Assembly: GCA_035939615.1 (NCBI GenBank)
Contig: DASZFP010000135.1
Coordinates: 1 to 22,436 of the forward strand
DNA length: 22,436 nucleotides
Direction: 5' to 3'
DNA from: VBCK01 sp035939615
GTDB lineage: Bacteria > Pseudomonadota > Gammaproteobacteria > Burkholderiales > Burkholderiaceae_F
This document shows positions 1 to 7,600 of this stretch, piece by piece. Made by a program: the position numbers and the translations under genes. The notes below the pieces were generated by a model. The model made no database searches. It was not told where the DNA came from and saw only the letters and a program-made list of their open reading frames with translations. Numbering within the stretch: the first letter of the stretch is position 1; each line of letters starts with the position of its first letter.

Positions 1-3
1 CAC

Positions 4-38
4 CGCCCGCCCTGCGTAGCCCGAAGGGCGAAGCGGGG
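4..38 (-). repeat. Imperfect hairpin after dctM
   Basis: Directly after the dctM stop codon the minus strand can fold around a TTC loop: GCTTCGCCC pairs imperfectly with GGGCTACGC, and an outer CCC can pair with GGG. Two or three internal mismatches interrupt the stem. No T-tract follows before the window edge, so a classical intrinsic terminator is not supported. It may be a REP-like or Rho-associated hairpin. The call rests on visible symmetry only. Confidence 0.3.
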
Positions 39-1394
39 CTATTGCGTCCTTGCTCCCAGCAGCGCGTCCGGAAACCAGATCGCGATCTGCGGGACCAGGC
101 ACAGGACCAGCAGTGCCAGCGTCATCAGCGCGACGAACGGCAGCACGCCCAGCACCACGTCACGCAGCGGTATATCGGGCGCCACGTTTCGAATCACGAA
201 GATATTCAGCCCGACCGGCGGGTGGATCAGCCCCATTTCCATCACGATCGTCATCGCCACGCCGAACCAGACCAGGTCGAAGCCGGCCGCACGCAACGGC
301 GGCAGGATCACCGGCGCCGTCATCAGGATGATCGACACCGGCGGCAGGAAAAAGCCGAGCACCACCACCATCAGCAGGATCGAGATCAGCAGCAGCCAGC
401 GCGACAGGTGCAGCCCGACGATCCATTGCGCGGTCGCCTGGCTGATGTGAAGGTAACTCATCACGTACGAGTACAGCAGCGACATGCCGATGATGAACAT
501 CAGCATCGTGGATTCGCGCAGCGTCGAAACTAGGATCGGGGCGACCTCCCTGAGGCGCCAGACCCGGTAGATCGTGCCGACCAGCCCAAGGGCGAGCAAA
601 GCGCCCAGACCGGCCGTTTCGGACGGGGTCGCGAAGCCCCCGTACAGCGCCACCATCACGCCGGTGAGCAGCAGCAGAAACGGCATCACCCGCGGCAGCG
701 CCTGGAAGCGCTGCGTCATGGTGAACGGCTCGTGGTCCAGCAGGGCCGATCGGGCCCCGTGCAGGCGCGAAGCCTCGCTGGCGCGCCGCTGCTCCAGGCG
801 GTAACGCCACACGCAATAGGCGCTGAACAGCACCACCAGCAGCAGGGCGGGGCCGACGCCGGCCAGGAACAGCCGCCCGAGGGACTGCTCGGCCACCACC
901 GCGTAGATGATCATCGTGATCGACGGCGGCAGCAGTATTCCCAGCGTGCCGCCCGCCGCGATGATGCCGGCGGCAAAGCCGCCGGGGTAGCCGCGCATCC
1001 GCATTTCGGGAATCCCGGCCGAGCCGATCGCCGAGCAGGTGGCCGGGCTCGAACCGGCCATCGCGGCGAACAGCGCGCAGGCGAACACGTTGGCGATGCC
1101 CAGGCCCCCCGGAATCCGGTTCATCCAGACGTGGACCGCGCTGTAAAGGTCCGCCCCGGCGCGCGAGCGCCCGATCGCGGCCCCTTTCAGGATGAACAGC
1201 GGAATGGACAGCAGCGTGATGCTGGCCATTTCCTCGTACACGTTCTGGGTGACGATTTCGAGCGCCGCCAGCGGCATCAGCGCGAGCATGAACGACACGG
1301 CGGTGATGCCGAGCGCGAAGGCGATCGGCATCCCCGTGAACATGAACACGAGCGTGGCCACGCCGTAAGCGGCGCCCACTGCGCCCGCGCTCAC
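39..1394 (-). CDS. dctM: TRAP transporter large permease (DctM family)
   Basis: This is the large membrane subunit of a tripartite ATP-independent periplasmic (TRAP) transporter. The family uses an ion gradient to import substrate handed over by a periplasmic binding protein. The 451-residue product is hydrophobic throughout, with roughly a dozen membrane segments. It shows DctM-like stretches: GMPIAFALG near the N terminus, LSIPLFILKG, SSPATCSAIGSAGIPEM, and GTLGILLPPSITMIIYA. The GTG start overlaps the dctQ stop as GTGA, implying translational coupling. An in-frame extension further upstream lies inside dctQ and reads as low-complexity shadow, so I rejected it. Family size (about 430-450 residues) agrees. 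The product is complete. The substrate is unknown; binding-protein partners in this family carry organic acids and related compounds. Confidence 0.93.
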   Translation of the reverse strand: MSAGAVGAAYGVATLVFMFTGMPIAFALGITAVSFMLALMPLAALEIVTQNVYEEMASITLLSIPLFILKGAAIGRSRAGADLYSAVHVWMNRIPGGLGIANVFACALFAAMAGSSPATCSAIGSAGIPEMRMRGYPGGFAAGIIAAGGTLGILLPPSITMIIYAVVAEQSLGRLFLAGVGPALLLVVLFSAYCVWRYRLEQRRASEASRLHGARSALLDHEPFTMTQRFQALPRVMPFLLLLTGVMVALYGGFATPSETAGLGALLALGLVGTIYRVWRLREVAPILVSTLRESTMLMFIIGMSLLYSYVMSYLHISQATAQWIVGLHLSRWLLLISILLMVVVLGFFLPPVSIILMTAPVILPPLRAAGFDLVWFGVAMTIVMEMGLIHPPVGLNIFVIRNVAPDIPLRDVVLGVLPFVALMTLALLVLCLVPQIAIWFPDALLGARTQ

Positions 1395-1888
1395 CGGCGC
1401 TCGCCTTGTGACCGTCCGAAACCGGCTGCCTGCAGCGCCAGTTGAAGCGACAGCAGCGTCATGCCCGTCGCCATCAGTCCATACGGGATCCACAGGGGTG
1501 GAGCCCAGGTCGAGTCGGTGGTCTGCCCCTCGTGAACCGCTTCGAGCAGCAGCACCCACGATTTCCAGGCGAAAAACGAGCAAAACAGCAGGCTGAGCAC
1601 GTCGCACAGCCACATCCGCAGACGGTTCCAGCGCGGCGTCAGAAAGCCCGCCATCACGCCGATGCCGATGTGGCCGCGGTTCGCCTGCACGTAGGCGCCG
1701 CTCATGAAGGTCGCGCCGACCAGCAGGAACACCGAAAGTTCATCCTGCCAGTCGGTCGGTAACTTGAGGAAATAGCGCGTGGCAACGCTGCTGGTCAGAA
1801 CCGCGGCGGCCGCCAGCATCGCCGCTATCGAAACGGCTGCGAACAGGCGATTGATCAGGCTCAGAGCGCGCGATAGCCGTTCGAACAT
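1391..1888 (-). CDS. dctQ: TRAP transporter small permease (DctQ family)
   Basis: This is the small four-helix membrane subunit of the TRAP transporter, which pairs with DctM. The 165-residue product has hydrophobic segments at about residues 12-35, 50-68, 90-112 and 130-152. It carries the family-typical pattern ATRYFLKLPTDWQDELSVFL, in which a tryptophan and acidic pair follow helix 1, and then ANRGHIGIGVM. The ATG at 1888 is the only good start in frame. A GGAGG lies about 17 bases upstream, further than usual, so initiation may be modest or coupled to dctP, whose stop is 31 bases upstream. Its own stop overlaps the GTG of dctM. Length is normal for the family. Confidence 0.92.
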   Translation of the reverse strand: MFERLSRALSLINRLFAAVSIAAMLAAAAVLTSSVATRYFLKLPTDWQDELSVFLLVGATFMSGAYVQANRGHIGIGVMAGFLTPRWNRLRMWLCDVLSLLFCSFFAWKSWVLLLEAVHEGQTTDSTWAPPLWIPYGLMATGMTLLSLQLALQAAGFGRSQGERR

Positions 1889-1919
1889 CGAGTTCGCCGT
1901 GGCACCTCCGCCGCCAGGC

Positions 1920-2948
1920 TCAAGCCATCGTCTGCTCGGCCAGCTTCATCAGCCGGGCGCAGCTGTCCGATCGGGCAGCAAAGTCCTTCCACGCGGTATC
2001 GCGTGCCAGCGCGCGCCAGTGATCCACCGTGGCGGCCGTCAGGTCGTACACCTTGCCACCGGCTTTCTGGTAGACCATCGCGACTTTCTGATCGTCCGCC
2101 TTGGCTCCCTCGACCCCGAACGGCTCCAGGGCCGTGGCCGCCGAGGTGATCGCGTCCTGCTGGTTCTTCGGAAGCGTCTCGAACACGTTGCGCGACATCA
2201 GCAGCGGCTCCAACATGAACCAGTACGCCTTGCCGCGACCGGTGGTGAGCTGCTTTGCCACCTCTTCGAGACGGTACGAGATCAGGCTGGTCGAGGACGT
2301 CATCGCGGCGTCCAGCACGCCGGTCTGCATCGCCGCGTAGATCTCGTCGGACGTGACCGACGTCACCGCTGCTCCGGCCGCCTTCAGCACCATCTCCATC
2401 TCGGGGCTGCCGCCACGCACTTTCAGTCCCTTGGCGTCCCCGGGCTCGACGATCGGCCGGGTGCGGCTGACCACGCCGCCCGCCTGCCAGACCCAGGTCA
2501 GGATCATGATGCCCTTGTCGGCCAGCACGCCCGCCAGCGTCCGCCCCACCGGCAACTCTTTCCAGCTCGAGCCCTGCTCGTAGGACGAAACCACACCGGG
2601 CATCAGCCCGATGTTGGCCTCGGCGATCTCACCGCCCGCATACGGCAGCGGCACCAGCCCTAGGTCCAGCGCACCCTTGCGCAGCGCACTGATCTGGGCC
2701 TTGGTCTTCATCAGCGAGGAATTCGGGTAGATCGTGATCTTCAACGCGCCCGAAGTGCGCCGCTCGACGTCGGCCGCGAAGCGGCGACACAGCCGGTCGC
2801 GGAAGTCGCCGTCCTCGCCCGTGCTGGGAGGAAACTGATGCGACAGCGCCAAAGCCCGCGGTTCGGCGGCCCAACCCGTGCGCAGTCCTGCCCCCACGGC
2901 CGAGGCACCAGCGACTGCCTGAACCAGTCTGCGCCTAGTTCGATCCAT
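1920..2948 (-). CDS. dctP: TRAP transporter periplasmic substrate-binding protein (DctP family)
   Basis: This is the extracytoplasmic solute receptor of the TRAP system. The 342-residue product begins with RTRRRLVQ and a hydrophobic alanine-rich stretch ending at about residue 28 (GWAAEP). This looks like an export signal, possibly twin-arginine because of the consecutive arginines. The mature domain has the DctP pattern: LSHQFP, KITIYPNSSLM, then KGLKVRGGSPEM with Arg178 at the position that usually binds the substrate carboxylate, followed by SDEIYAAMQTGVLDAAM. A GGAGG sits 8 bases ahead of the ATG (2956-2960). It is the first gene of dctPQM. The arginine suggests an organic-acid ligand by family analogy, but the exact substrate is unknown. 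Confidence 0.92.
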   Translation of the reverse strand: MDRTRRRLVQAVAGASAVGAGLRTGWAAEPRALALSHQFPPSTGEDGDFRDRLCRRFAADVERRTSGALKITIYPNSSLMKTKAQISALRKGALDLGLVPLPYAGGEIAEANIGLMPGVVSSYEQGSSWKELPVGRTLAGVLADKGIMILTWVWQAGGVVSRTRPIVEPGDAKGLKVRGGSPEMEMVLKAAGAAVTSVTSDEIYAAMQTGVLDAAMTSSTSLISYRLEEVAKQLTTGRGKAYWFMLEPLLMSRNVFETLPKNQQDAITSAATALEPFGVEGAKADDQKVAMVYQKAGGKVYDLTAATVDHWRALARDTAWKDFAARSDSCARLMKLAEQTMA

Positions 2949-2955
2949 CTTGAAA

Positions 2956-2960
2956 CCTCC
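2956..2960 (-). promoter_or_regulatory. Ribosome binding site of dctP
   Basis: The minus strand reads GGAGG with 7-8 bases before the dctP ATG. It is a full-strength Shine-Dalgarno and fixes the start at 2948. Confidence 0.75.
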
Positions 2961-3008
2961 GTTGCGCCCGCGCGGCGCCAGCGTCCGTACTGTTCGGTGG
3001 GATATCTT

Positions 3009-3036
3009 CGAGTCGCGCCGATTCTAGCGAGTCGCG
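3009..3036 (-). promoter_or_regulatory. Candidate dctP promoter or operator with 9-base direct repeat
   Basis: The 132-base gap ahead of dctP holds TAGAAT (3021-3026 on the minus strand), five of six matches to a sigma-70 -10 box. Two exact copies of CGAGTCGCG (plus-strand reading) flank it at 3009-3017 and 3028-3036, 19 bases apart start to start. No good -35 box lies 16-18 bases upstream, which would fit an activator-dependent promoter. No regulator gene is in the window. This is inference from pattern. Confidence 0.35.
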
Positions 3037-3080
3037 ATCGGCCGCGCACCCACGCGTTCGAAGTGGCTTCGTCCGGGGCG

Positions 3081-3368
3081 CTAGACTTTGAGCTTCTTGC
3101 GCGTGGCTTCGGCGCTGCTCTTGCGGACGGGGTTGCCGGTGTCGTTGGCGGCAACGCCCGGGCGATCCTCGAACAGCAGGCTCTGGGCGGTGATCTTGAT
3201 CCGGACGCGAACCCGGTGCGGCCGGCCCAGCATCTTCTGCACCGCCGGGTCGTCGACTTCAATGTCGCGATAGATATCGATCCGGTGCTCAAGGCCGGCC
3301 CGGGTCAGCGCTTTGGCCGCCCGGCGCGCCAAGTCACCCAGCTTGATGTCGTCGGAAACCTTGGTCAT
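3081..3368 (-). CDS. Unrecognised small basic protein (95 residues)
   Basis: I do not recognise this protein. It reads as a real coding sequence: the ATG at 3368 has AGGA about 10 bases upstream, and composition is mixed rather than low-complexity. It falls into an amphipathic N-terminal helix (IKLGDLARRAAKALTRAG), a strand-rich centre (HRIDIYRDIEVDD, then HRVRVRIKITAQSLLF) and a lysine/arginine-rich tail ending in KKLKV. There is no signal peptide or membrane segment, so it is probably cytoplasmic. The basic tail is compatible with nucleic-acid binding but does not show it. A TTG start 45 bases upstream is possible but less likely. It stands alone between the metZ terminator candidate and dctP, with 132 bases to dctP. 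Confidence 0.6.
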   Translation of the reverse strand: MTKVSDDIKLGDLARRAAKALTRAGLEHRIDIYRDIEVDDPAVQKMLGRPHRVRVRIKITAQSLLFEDRPGVAANDTGNPVRKSSAEATRKKLKV

Positions 3369-3626
3369 GTCGCGGCTGTCCTGCTCGCGGCCCCCATGGC
3401 GATGCCGCGCCAAAAACGTGATTGCTGCTGCACGTCCCAGCCGGATTCGAAAGTGAGTCCAACCTCAACATGACAGTGAAAAATGCCCCGGCGCGACCGT
3501 TTCGGCTTCAATGCTGCCGAGCGGGCCCTGGGGACGGGGCAGGTTAACTCCGCCCCTTGCTGCGCGCCATCGACCGGGTGTCCCCCGCATACGCTAAGAC
3601 CCTTAAACCGACGCCCCATTGTCGCG
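3369..3626. other. Intergenic region between metZ and the small unknown gene
   Basis: About 258 bases lie between the metZ stop and the ATG at 3368. I see the terminator candidate at 3479-3541 and no convincing open reading frame. Overlapping frames here give only arginine/alanine-rich shadow peptides. I cannot identify a promoter with both boxes. Confidence 0.5.
3479..3541 (-). terminator. Candidate intrinsic terminator after metZ
   Basis: On the minus strand TGCCCCG (3541-3535) pairs perfectly with CGGGGCA (3490-3484), followed immediately by TTTTT (3483-3479). A smaller stem TCGGC/GCCGA (3520-3516 with 3506-3502) lies inside the loop. The loop is long for a classical terminator. The position, 86 bases after the metZ stop and ahead of the next gene, fits the end of the long truA-metZ run. 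Confidence 0.42.
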
Positions 3627-4823
3627 TCAGGCTTCCAGCCCGCGCTGTAGGTCCTGCTGGAGGTCCTCGACGTCCTCCAACCCGACGGCGATCCGCACCA
3701 GCGACTCGTCGATGCCGGCGCGCTGGCGCATCTCTGCCGTCAGCCGCCCGTGCGTGGTGGTGGCCGGGTGGGTAATGGTGCTTCGCGTGTCGCCCAGGTT
3801 GGCGGTAATCGACAGCAGCCGAACCGCGTCGATCAGGCGCCAGGCGCGCTGGCGCGCCTCGGCCTGGGCTGCCTTCAGTTCGAATCCGACCACCGCCCCG
3901 AAGCCGCTTTGCTGGCGCCGCGCCAGAGCGTGCTGAGGGTGCGACTCGAGGCCCGTGTACAGCACCCGGGCCACGGCGGGCTGCTGCTGCAGCCACTTTG
4001 CCAGCTGCAGGGCCGAAGCCGATTGCGCCTTCAGGCGAAGCGGCAGCGTCTCCAGGCCCTTGAGCAGCACCCAGGCATTGAACGGAGACAGGCTGGGGCC
4101 GGTGGTCCGCAGCGTCGGAACCAGCACCTCGCGCACGAAGTCCGTTCGTCCGACCAGCGCCCCTCCGAGCACCCGCCCCTGCCCGTCCAGGTACTTGGTG
4201 CCCGTGTGCATCACCAGATCCACGCCGAATTCGAGCGGGCGCTGCAAGGCGGGAGTGCAGAAGCAGTTGTCGACTACCGTAAGGGCGCCCAGCTCGCGGC
4301 CCGCAGCCGCGAACGCGTCCAGGTCCACCACTTCCATCGTGGGATTGGACGGCGTTTCGCAGAACATCAGCCGGGTCCGGGGCCGCGCCGCCGCCCGCCA
4401 TCCGGACGGATCCGTGCCCGACACGAAGGTGGTCTCGATGCCGAACCGCGCGAGCTGATTGGAAAACAGCTGCACGGTGGCTCCGAACACGTTGGCGCTG
4501 CACAGAACGTGATCGCCCGCCTTCAGATGCGCCAGGCACAGGATCAGGATGGCCGACATGCCCGAGGCGGTGGCCAGGCAGTCCTGACCGCCCTCCAGAG
4601 CGGCCAGCCGCTGCTCGAACATGCGCACGGTCGGATTGGAAAAGCGCGAATAGACGTAGCCCTCCTCCTGCCCGGCGAACCGCCGCGCGGCCTGTTCGGC
4701 ACTGTCGAACACGAAGCTGGAGGTCAGGAAAAGCGCCTCGCTGTGCTCGTTGAACTGGCTGCGCATCGTGCCGGCGCGAACCGCCCGGGTCTGCGTGCCG
4801 CCGCGGCGATCGTCTTGGCTCAT
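3627..4823 (-). CDS. metZ: O-succinylhomoserine sulfhydrylase
   Basis: A PLP enzyme of the Cys/Met metabolism family that forms homocysteine from O-succinylhomoserine and sulfide in methionine synthesis. In the 398-residue product I see YSRFSNPTVRMFE (about 58-70), CLATASGMSAI, CETPSNP, VDNCFCTP (184-191) and the PLP lysine Lys210 in MHTGTKYLDGQGR. LGDTRSTITHPATTTH follows near the C terminus. This profile fits MetZ better than MetB or MetC, partly through gene order, since metZ follows purF in Burkholderiales and Pseudomonas. The ATG at 4823 gives the conserved N terminus; a longer frame upstream runs into purF and is rejected. The gap to purF is 7 bases. No strong ribosome binding site is visible, suggesting coupling to purF. 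Confidence 0.93.
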   Translation of the reverse strand: MSQDDRRGGTQTRAVRAGTMRSQFNEHSEALFLTSSFVFDSAEQAARRFAGQEEGYVYSRFSNPTVRMFEQRLAALEGGQDCLATASGMSAILILCLAHLKAGDHVLCSANVFGATVQLFSNQLARFGIETTFVSGTDPSGWRAAARPRTRLMFCETPSNPTMEVVDLDAFAAAGRELGALTVVDNCFCTPALQRPLEFGVDLVMHTGTKYLDGQGRVLGGALVGRTDFVREVLVPTLRTTGPSLSPFNAWVLLKGLETLPLRLKAQSASALQLAKWLQQQPAVARVLYTGLESHPQHALARRQQSGFGAVVGFELKAAQAEARQRAWRLIDAVRLLSITANLGDTRSTITHPATTTHGRLTAEMRQRAGIDESLVRIAVGLEDVEDLQQDLQRGLEA

Positions 4824-4830
4824 GGCCGGC

Positions 4831-6351
4831 TCACGAATCGGCCGATTCGATCGCCAGGCTGAGCTGAGACAGTCCGCCGCCCTCGGAAAGCTGCGGTGCC
4901 AGCCGGGCACGCTCGATCCGGTCCAGGTAGGCCGCCGTCACGTCGCCGGTGATGTACACGCCGTCGAAGCACGAGGCTTCAAAGCCGTCCAGATGGGTGG
5001 CGCCGGCGCGCACCGCGCTCTTGAGGTCATCGATGCCCTGGTAGATCAGTGCGTCGGCGCCGATCAGGCGCCGGATCTCATCGTCCGTGCGCGAGGCCGC
5101 GATCAGCTCGGCGCGCGTGGGCATGTCGATTCCATAGACGTTCGGGAAGCGCACCGGCGGAGCCGACGAGGCGAAATAGACCCGGTTGGCGCCGGCCTCG
5201 CGGGCCATCAGCACGATCTCCTGGCTGGTGGTGCCGCGCACGATCGAGTCGTCCACCAGCAGCACGTTCTTGCCCTTGAACTCGACCCCGATCGCGTTCA
5301 GCTTCTGGCGCACCGAGCGCGCCCGCACCGCCTGCCCGGGCATGATGAAGGTCCGTCCGATGTAGCGGTTCTTGATGAAGCCCTCGCGGTAGCTCAGACC
5401 GAGGCGGTTGGCCAGCTGCATCGCCGCCGGCCGGCTCGAGTCCGGAATCGGCATCACCACGTCGATGTCGCCGGTGCGCAACTCGCGGGCCACCCGGTTG
5501 GCCAGGTACTCGCCCAAGCGCAGCCGCGCCCCGTAGACCGAGATGCCGTCGATCAGCGAATCGGGGCGCGCGAGGTAAACGTATTCGAACAGGCACGGAT
5601 TCAGGCTCGCCCGCTCGGCGCACTGGCGGCTGAAGAAGCGCCCATCGAAATCGACGAACACCGCTTCGCCCGGAGCCACATCGCGCACGAACCGGTAGCC
5701 CAGGCCCTCCAGCGCCACCGATTCGGATGCGATCATGTACTCGGTGCCGATATCGGTCTCCATCACTCCGAAGCACAGCGGACGGATGCCGAAGCGGTCG
5801 CGAAACGCCAGCAGTCCATAGCCGGCGATCTCGGCCACCACGGCATAGGAGCCGCTCACGCGCCCATGCAGCGCCGACACGGCGGCGAAGATCGCCTCCG
5901 GATCCAGCGACAGCCCGTTGCTGGCAATCTGCAGCTCGTGCGCCAGCACATTCAGCAGCACTTCCGAGTCGGAGTTCGTGTTGATGTGGCGCCGGTCGCG
6001 CCGGAACATCTCTTCCTTCAGGGTGTCGGTGTTGGTCAGGTTGCCGTTGTGGACCAGCGTGATGCCGAACGGCGCGTTCACGTAGAACGGCTGCGCCTCC
6101 TCGGTGTCGCTGGCCGAGCCCTGCGTCGGGTATCGGACCTGCGCGATGCCGGACTTGCCCGGCAGCGAACGCATGTTGCGGGTTCTGAACACGTCGCGCA
6201 CCTGGCCCGCCCCTTTGAACATGTAGAAGCGATTGCCGTGCACGGTGGCGATACCGGCGGCATCCTGGCCGCGGTGCTGCAACAACAGCAGCGCGTCATA
6301 CAGCAGCTGGTTGGCCGGACCCGTGGCCACTACACCGACAATTCCACACAT
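4831..6351 (-). CDS. purF: Amidophosphoribosyltransferase
   Basis: Catalyses the first committed step of purine synthesis, transferring glutamine-derived ammonia to PRPP to give phosphoribosylamine. The 506-residue product starts MCGIVGVV, so removal of Met exposes the catalytic Cys2 of the class II glutaminase domain. Other glutaminase landmarks are the Arg73 region (AQVRYPTQG), HNGNLTN (101-107) and NTNSDSE (125-131). The phosphoribosyltransferase half carries the PRPP loop VLLVDDSIVRGTTS (363-376). Length matches E. coli PurF (505). The ATG at 6351 was chosen over one 21 bases upstream because Cys must be residue 2. GGAG lies 9 bases before it. The gap to cvpA is 4 bases, the classic cvpA-purF pair. 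Confidence 0.97.
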   Translation of the reverse strand: MCGIVGVVATGPANQLLYDALLLLQHRGQDAAGIATVHGNRFYMFKGAGQVRDVFRTRNMRSLPGKSGIAQVRYPTQGSASDTEEAQPFYVNAPFGITLVHNGNLTNTDTLKEEMFRRDRRHINTNSDSEVLLNVLAHELQIASNGLSLDPEAIFAAVSALHGRVSGSYAVVAEIAGYGLLAFRDRFGIRPLCFGVMETDIGTEYMIASESVALEGLGYRFVRDVAPGEAVFVDFDGRFFSRQCAERASLNPCLFEYVYLARPDSLIDGISVYGARLRLGEYLANRVARELRTGDIDVVMPIPDSSRPAAMQLANRLGLSYREGFIKNRYIGRTFIMPGQAVRARSVRQKLNAIGVEFKGKNVLLVDDSIVRGTTSQEIVLMAREAGANRVYFASSAPPVRFPNVYGIDMPTRAELIAASRTDDEIRRLIGADALIYQGIDDLKSAVRAGATHLDGFEASCFDGVYITGDVTAAYLDRIERARLAPQLSEGGGLSQLSLAIESADS

Positions 6352-6355
6352 CGTT

Positions 6356-6853
6356 TCAAACTCCAGGCACAACCTTCAGCCAGGGTGCTGAAGGTACAAG
6401 CTCGGGCGACATCCATCGTAGCGCGGCCTCGATCAACGGGGCCAGCCGCGAGGACTTCCAGAAGGGGCGCTGCGCCATCCCCAGGTGAATGATGATCACG
6501 GCTGCCAGCAGCCACACGGCTCCGGCGCGCGCAATGCCGAACAAGGCCCCCAGGGCCCGGTCCGCGCCGCCCAGCTTGGCGGCCGTCAGCACGGCGCGCA
6601 GCATGCGCCCGAGCAGGCTCGCGCTCAGCACGCAAACCAGAACGATCAGGATCGCGGCCACGGCGGTGCGCACGCCGCCCGCTCCCGGATCGAACGGAAG
6701 GCGCTCGCCCAGGCTGACCGAACAGTGAATCACCAGCAGGACCGCCAGCACCCAGCCCGCCAGGGCCGTGAGCTCCTTGACGAAACCGCGCAACGCTCCC
6801 GCGATCACCGAGATCAGAGCCACCGCTACCAGTGACACGTCCAGAAGGTTCAT
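6356..6853 (-). CDS. cvpA: CvpA family inner-membrane protein
   Basis: A small inner-membrane protein named for colicin V production in E. coli and commonly cotranscribed with purF; its biochemical role is not settled. The 165-residue product has four hydrophobic segments at about 5-22, 30-46, 62-85 and 105-128. It has the typical N terminus with a short helix and RGFVKELTALAGWV. The gene is preceded by a strong GAGGAGG site with 8-base spacing. Its ATG overlaps the stop of the upstream SPOR gene as ATGA, and its own stop lies 4 bases before purF. Length is normal (E. coli 162). Confidence 0.93.
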   Translation of the reverse strand: MNLLDVSLVAVALISVIAGALRGFVKELTALAGWVLAVLLVIHCSVSLGERLPFDPGAGGVRTAVAAILIVLVCVLSASLLGRMLRAVLTAAKLGGADRALGALFGIARAGAVWLLAAVIIIHLGMAQRPFWKSSRLAPLIEAALRWMSPELVPSAPWLKVVPGV

Positions 6854-7599
6854 CGCTGGGCCTCCTCGACCCGCACGACGTTGGAGCCAACGCCCATCGC
6901 ATGCAGGTGCCGGCGCACCTTGACCGCGGCGTCACGCGAGGCATACGGTCCCAGCCGCACACGGTACAGCGTGGACCCGGCTGCATCGGTGCGCTCGACG
7001 AACGGCGCAAGGCCCGCCTTGGTCAGCCGCTCGGACAGCTGGCGCGCGGCACTCTCGCTGGACAACGCAGCCGCCTGCACGAACCACCGCCCCGACTTCG
7101 CGCTGCGCGCTTCGTCGGGCGAGCCCTCCCCGGCGCCTGCGGCGGGGGCAGCCTGAGGCTGTTCCTTCGCGCTGCGCGCGTCGGCGGACGCGGACTCGGA
7201 GGCACCGCCTGTCGCCGGGGCGGGCTCCGACTGTGAGGCGGAAGGCTTGCCCTCCGTAGCACCGGGTGCGGCGGCGGGCTCGCCCGCCGGCGCGCCTGGC
7301 TTGCCCTCCGTAGCACCGGGCGCGCCCGGTGCGGAGGAGGGGGCGGAGGAGGGCGCACCCGAGGCGGAGGGGGGCAGCGACAGGCGCGGTGCGAACGGCG
7401 TGCGCTCGCTCGGAATGTCGACGGGAATGTTGTCGGGAAGCGGGCGCGGGGCCGGGTCCAGCATCATCGGAACCACCACCGCCGTACCCAGCAACAACGC
7501 CGCAGCTCCAATCAGGCGTCGGCGCATCCGTACCCGTATCCGGGCTGCCTTGCCGGCCCGCAGGGCCGTTTCGTCGACACCCGCCCCTTCGGAGCTCAT
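6850..7599 (-). CDS. dedD: SPOR-domain cell-envelope protein (DedD-like)
   Basis: A probable bitopic inner-membrane protein that binds septal peptidoglycan through a C-terminal SPOR domain. The 249-residue product has a charged cytoplasmic N terminus, one membrane helix at about 28-48 (RRLIGAAALLLGTAVVVP), and a long Pro/Ala/Gly/Ser/Glu-rich periplasmic linker. The last 75 residues form the SPOR domain, with WFVQAAALSSESAARQL and TLYRVRLGPYASRDAA. The linker contains APGATEGKP twice. The 100 extra residues of the longer open frame overlap folC and are rejected; the ATG at 7599 starts 1 base after the folC stop. The position between folC and cvpA matches E. coli dedD. The linker is low-complexity and probably evolves quickly. 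Confidence 0.88.
   Translation of the reverse strand: MSSEGAGVDETALRAGKAARIRVRMRRRLIGAAALLLGTAVVVPMMLDPAPRPLPDNIPVDIPSERTPFAPRLSLPPSASGAPSSAPSSAPGAPGATEGKPGAPAGEPAAAPGATEGKPSASQSEPAPATGGASESASADARSAKEQPQAAPAAGAGEGSPDEARSAKSGRWFVQAAALSSESAARQLSERLTKAGLAPFVERTDAAGSTLYRVRLGPYASRDAAVKVRRHLHAMGVGSNVVRVEEAQR
7244..7354 (-). repeat. Tandem repeats in the dedD linker
   Basis: A 23-base segment is exactly duplicated at 7244-7266 and 7298-7320, 54 bases apart and in frame, encoding two copies of APGATEGKP. A 12-base repeat (GCGGAGGAGGGG-type) follows twice at 7331-7354, encoding SAPSSAP. Both keep the reading frame, as expected for slippage or recombination in a tolerant linker. Confidence 0.75.
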
Positions 7600-7600
7600 C

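Noticed and set aside
1395..1613. 73-residue N-terminal extension of DctM
   Set aside because: It overlaps dctQ, has no membrane pattern, and the GTGA junction at 1394 is a better start.
3365..3619. 84-codon minus-strand frame between metZ and the small unknown gene
   Set aside because: It overlaps the terminator candidate, has no ribosome binding site I can see, and its composition is shadow-like.
4750..6492. 580-codon plus-strand open frame opposite purF
   Set aside because: The composition (Gln/His/Arg/Val) is typical of an antisense shadow, and purF motifs on the other strand are complete.
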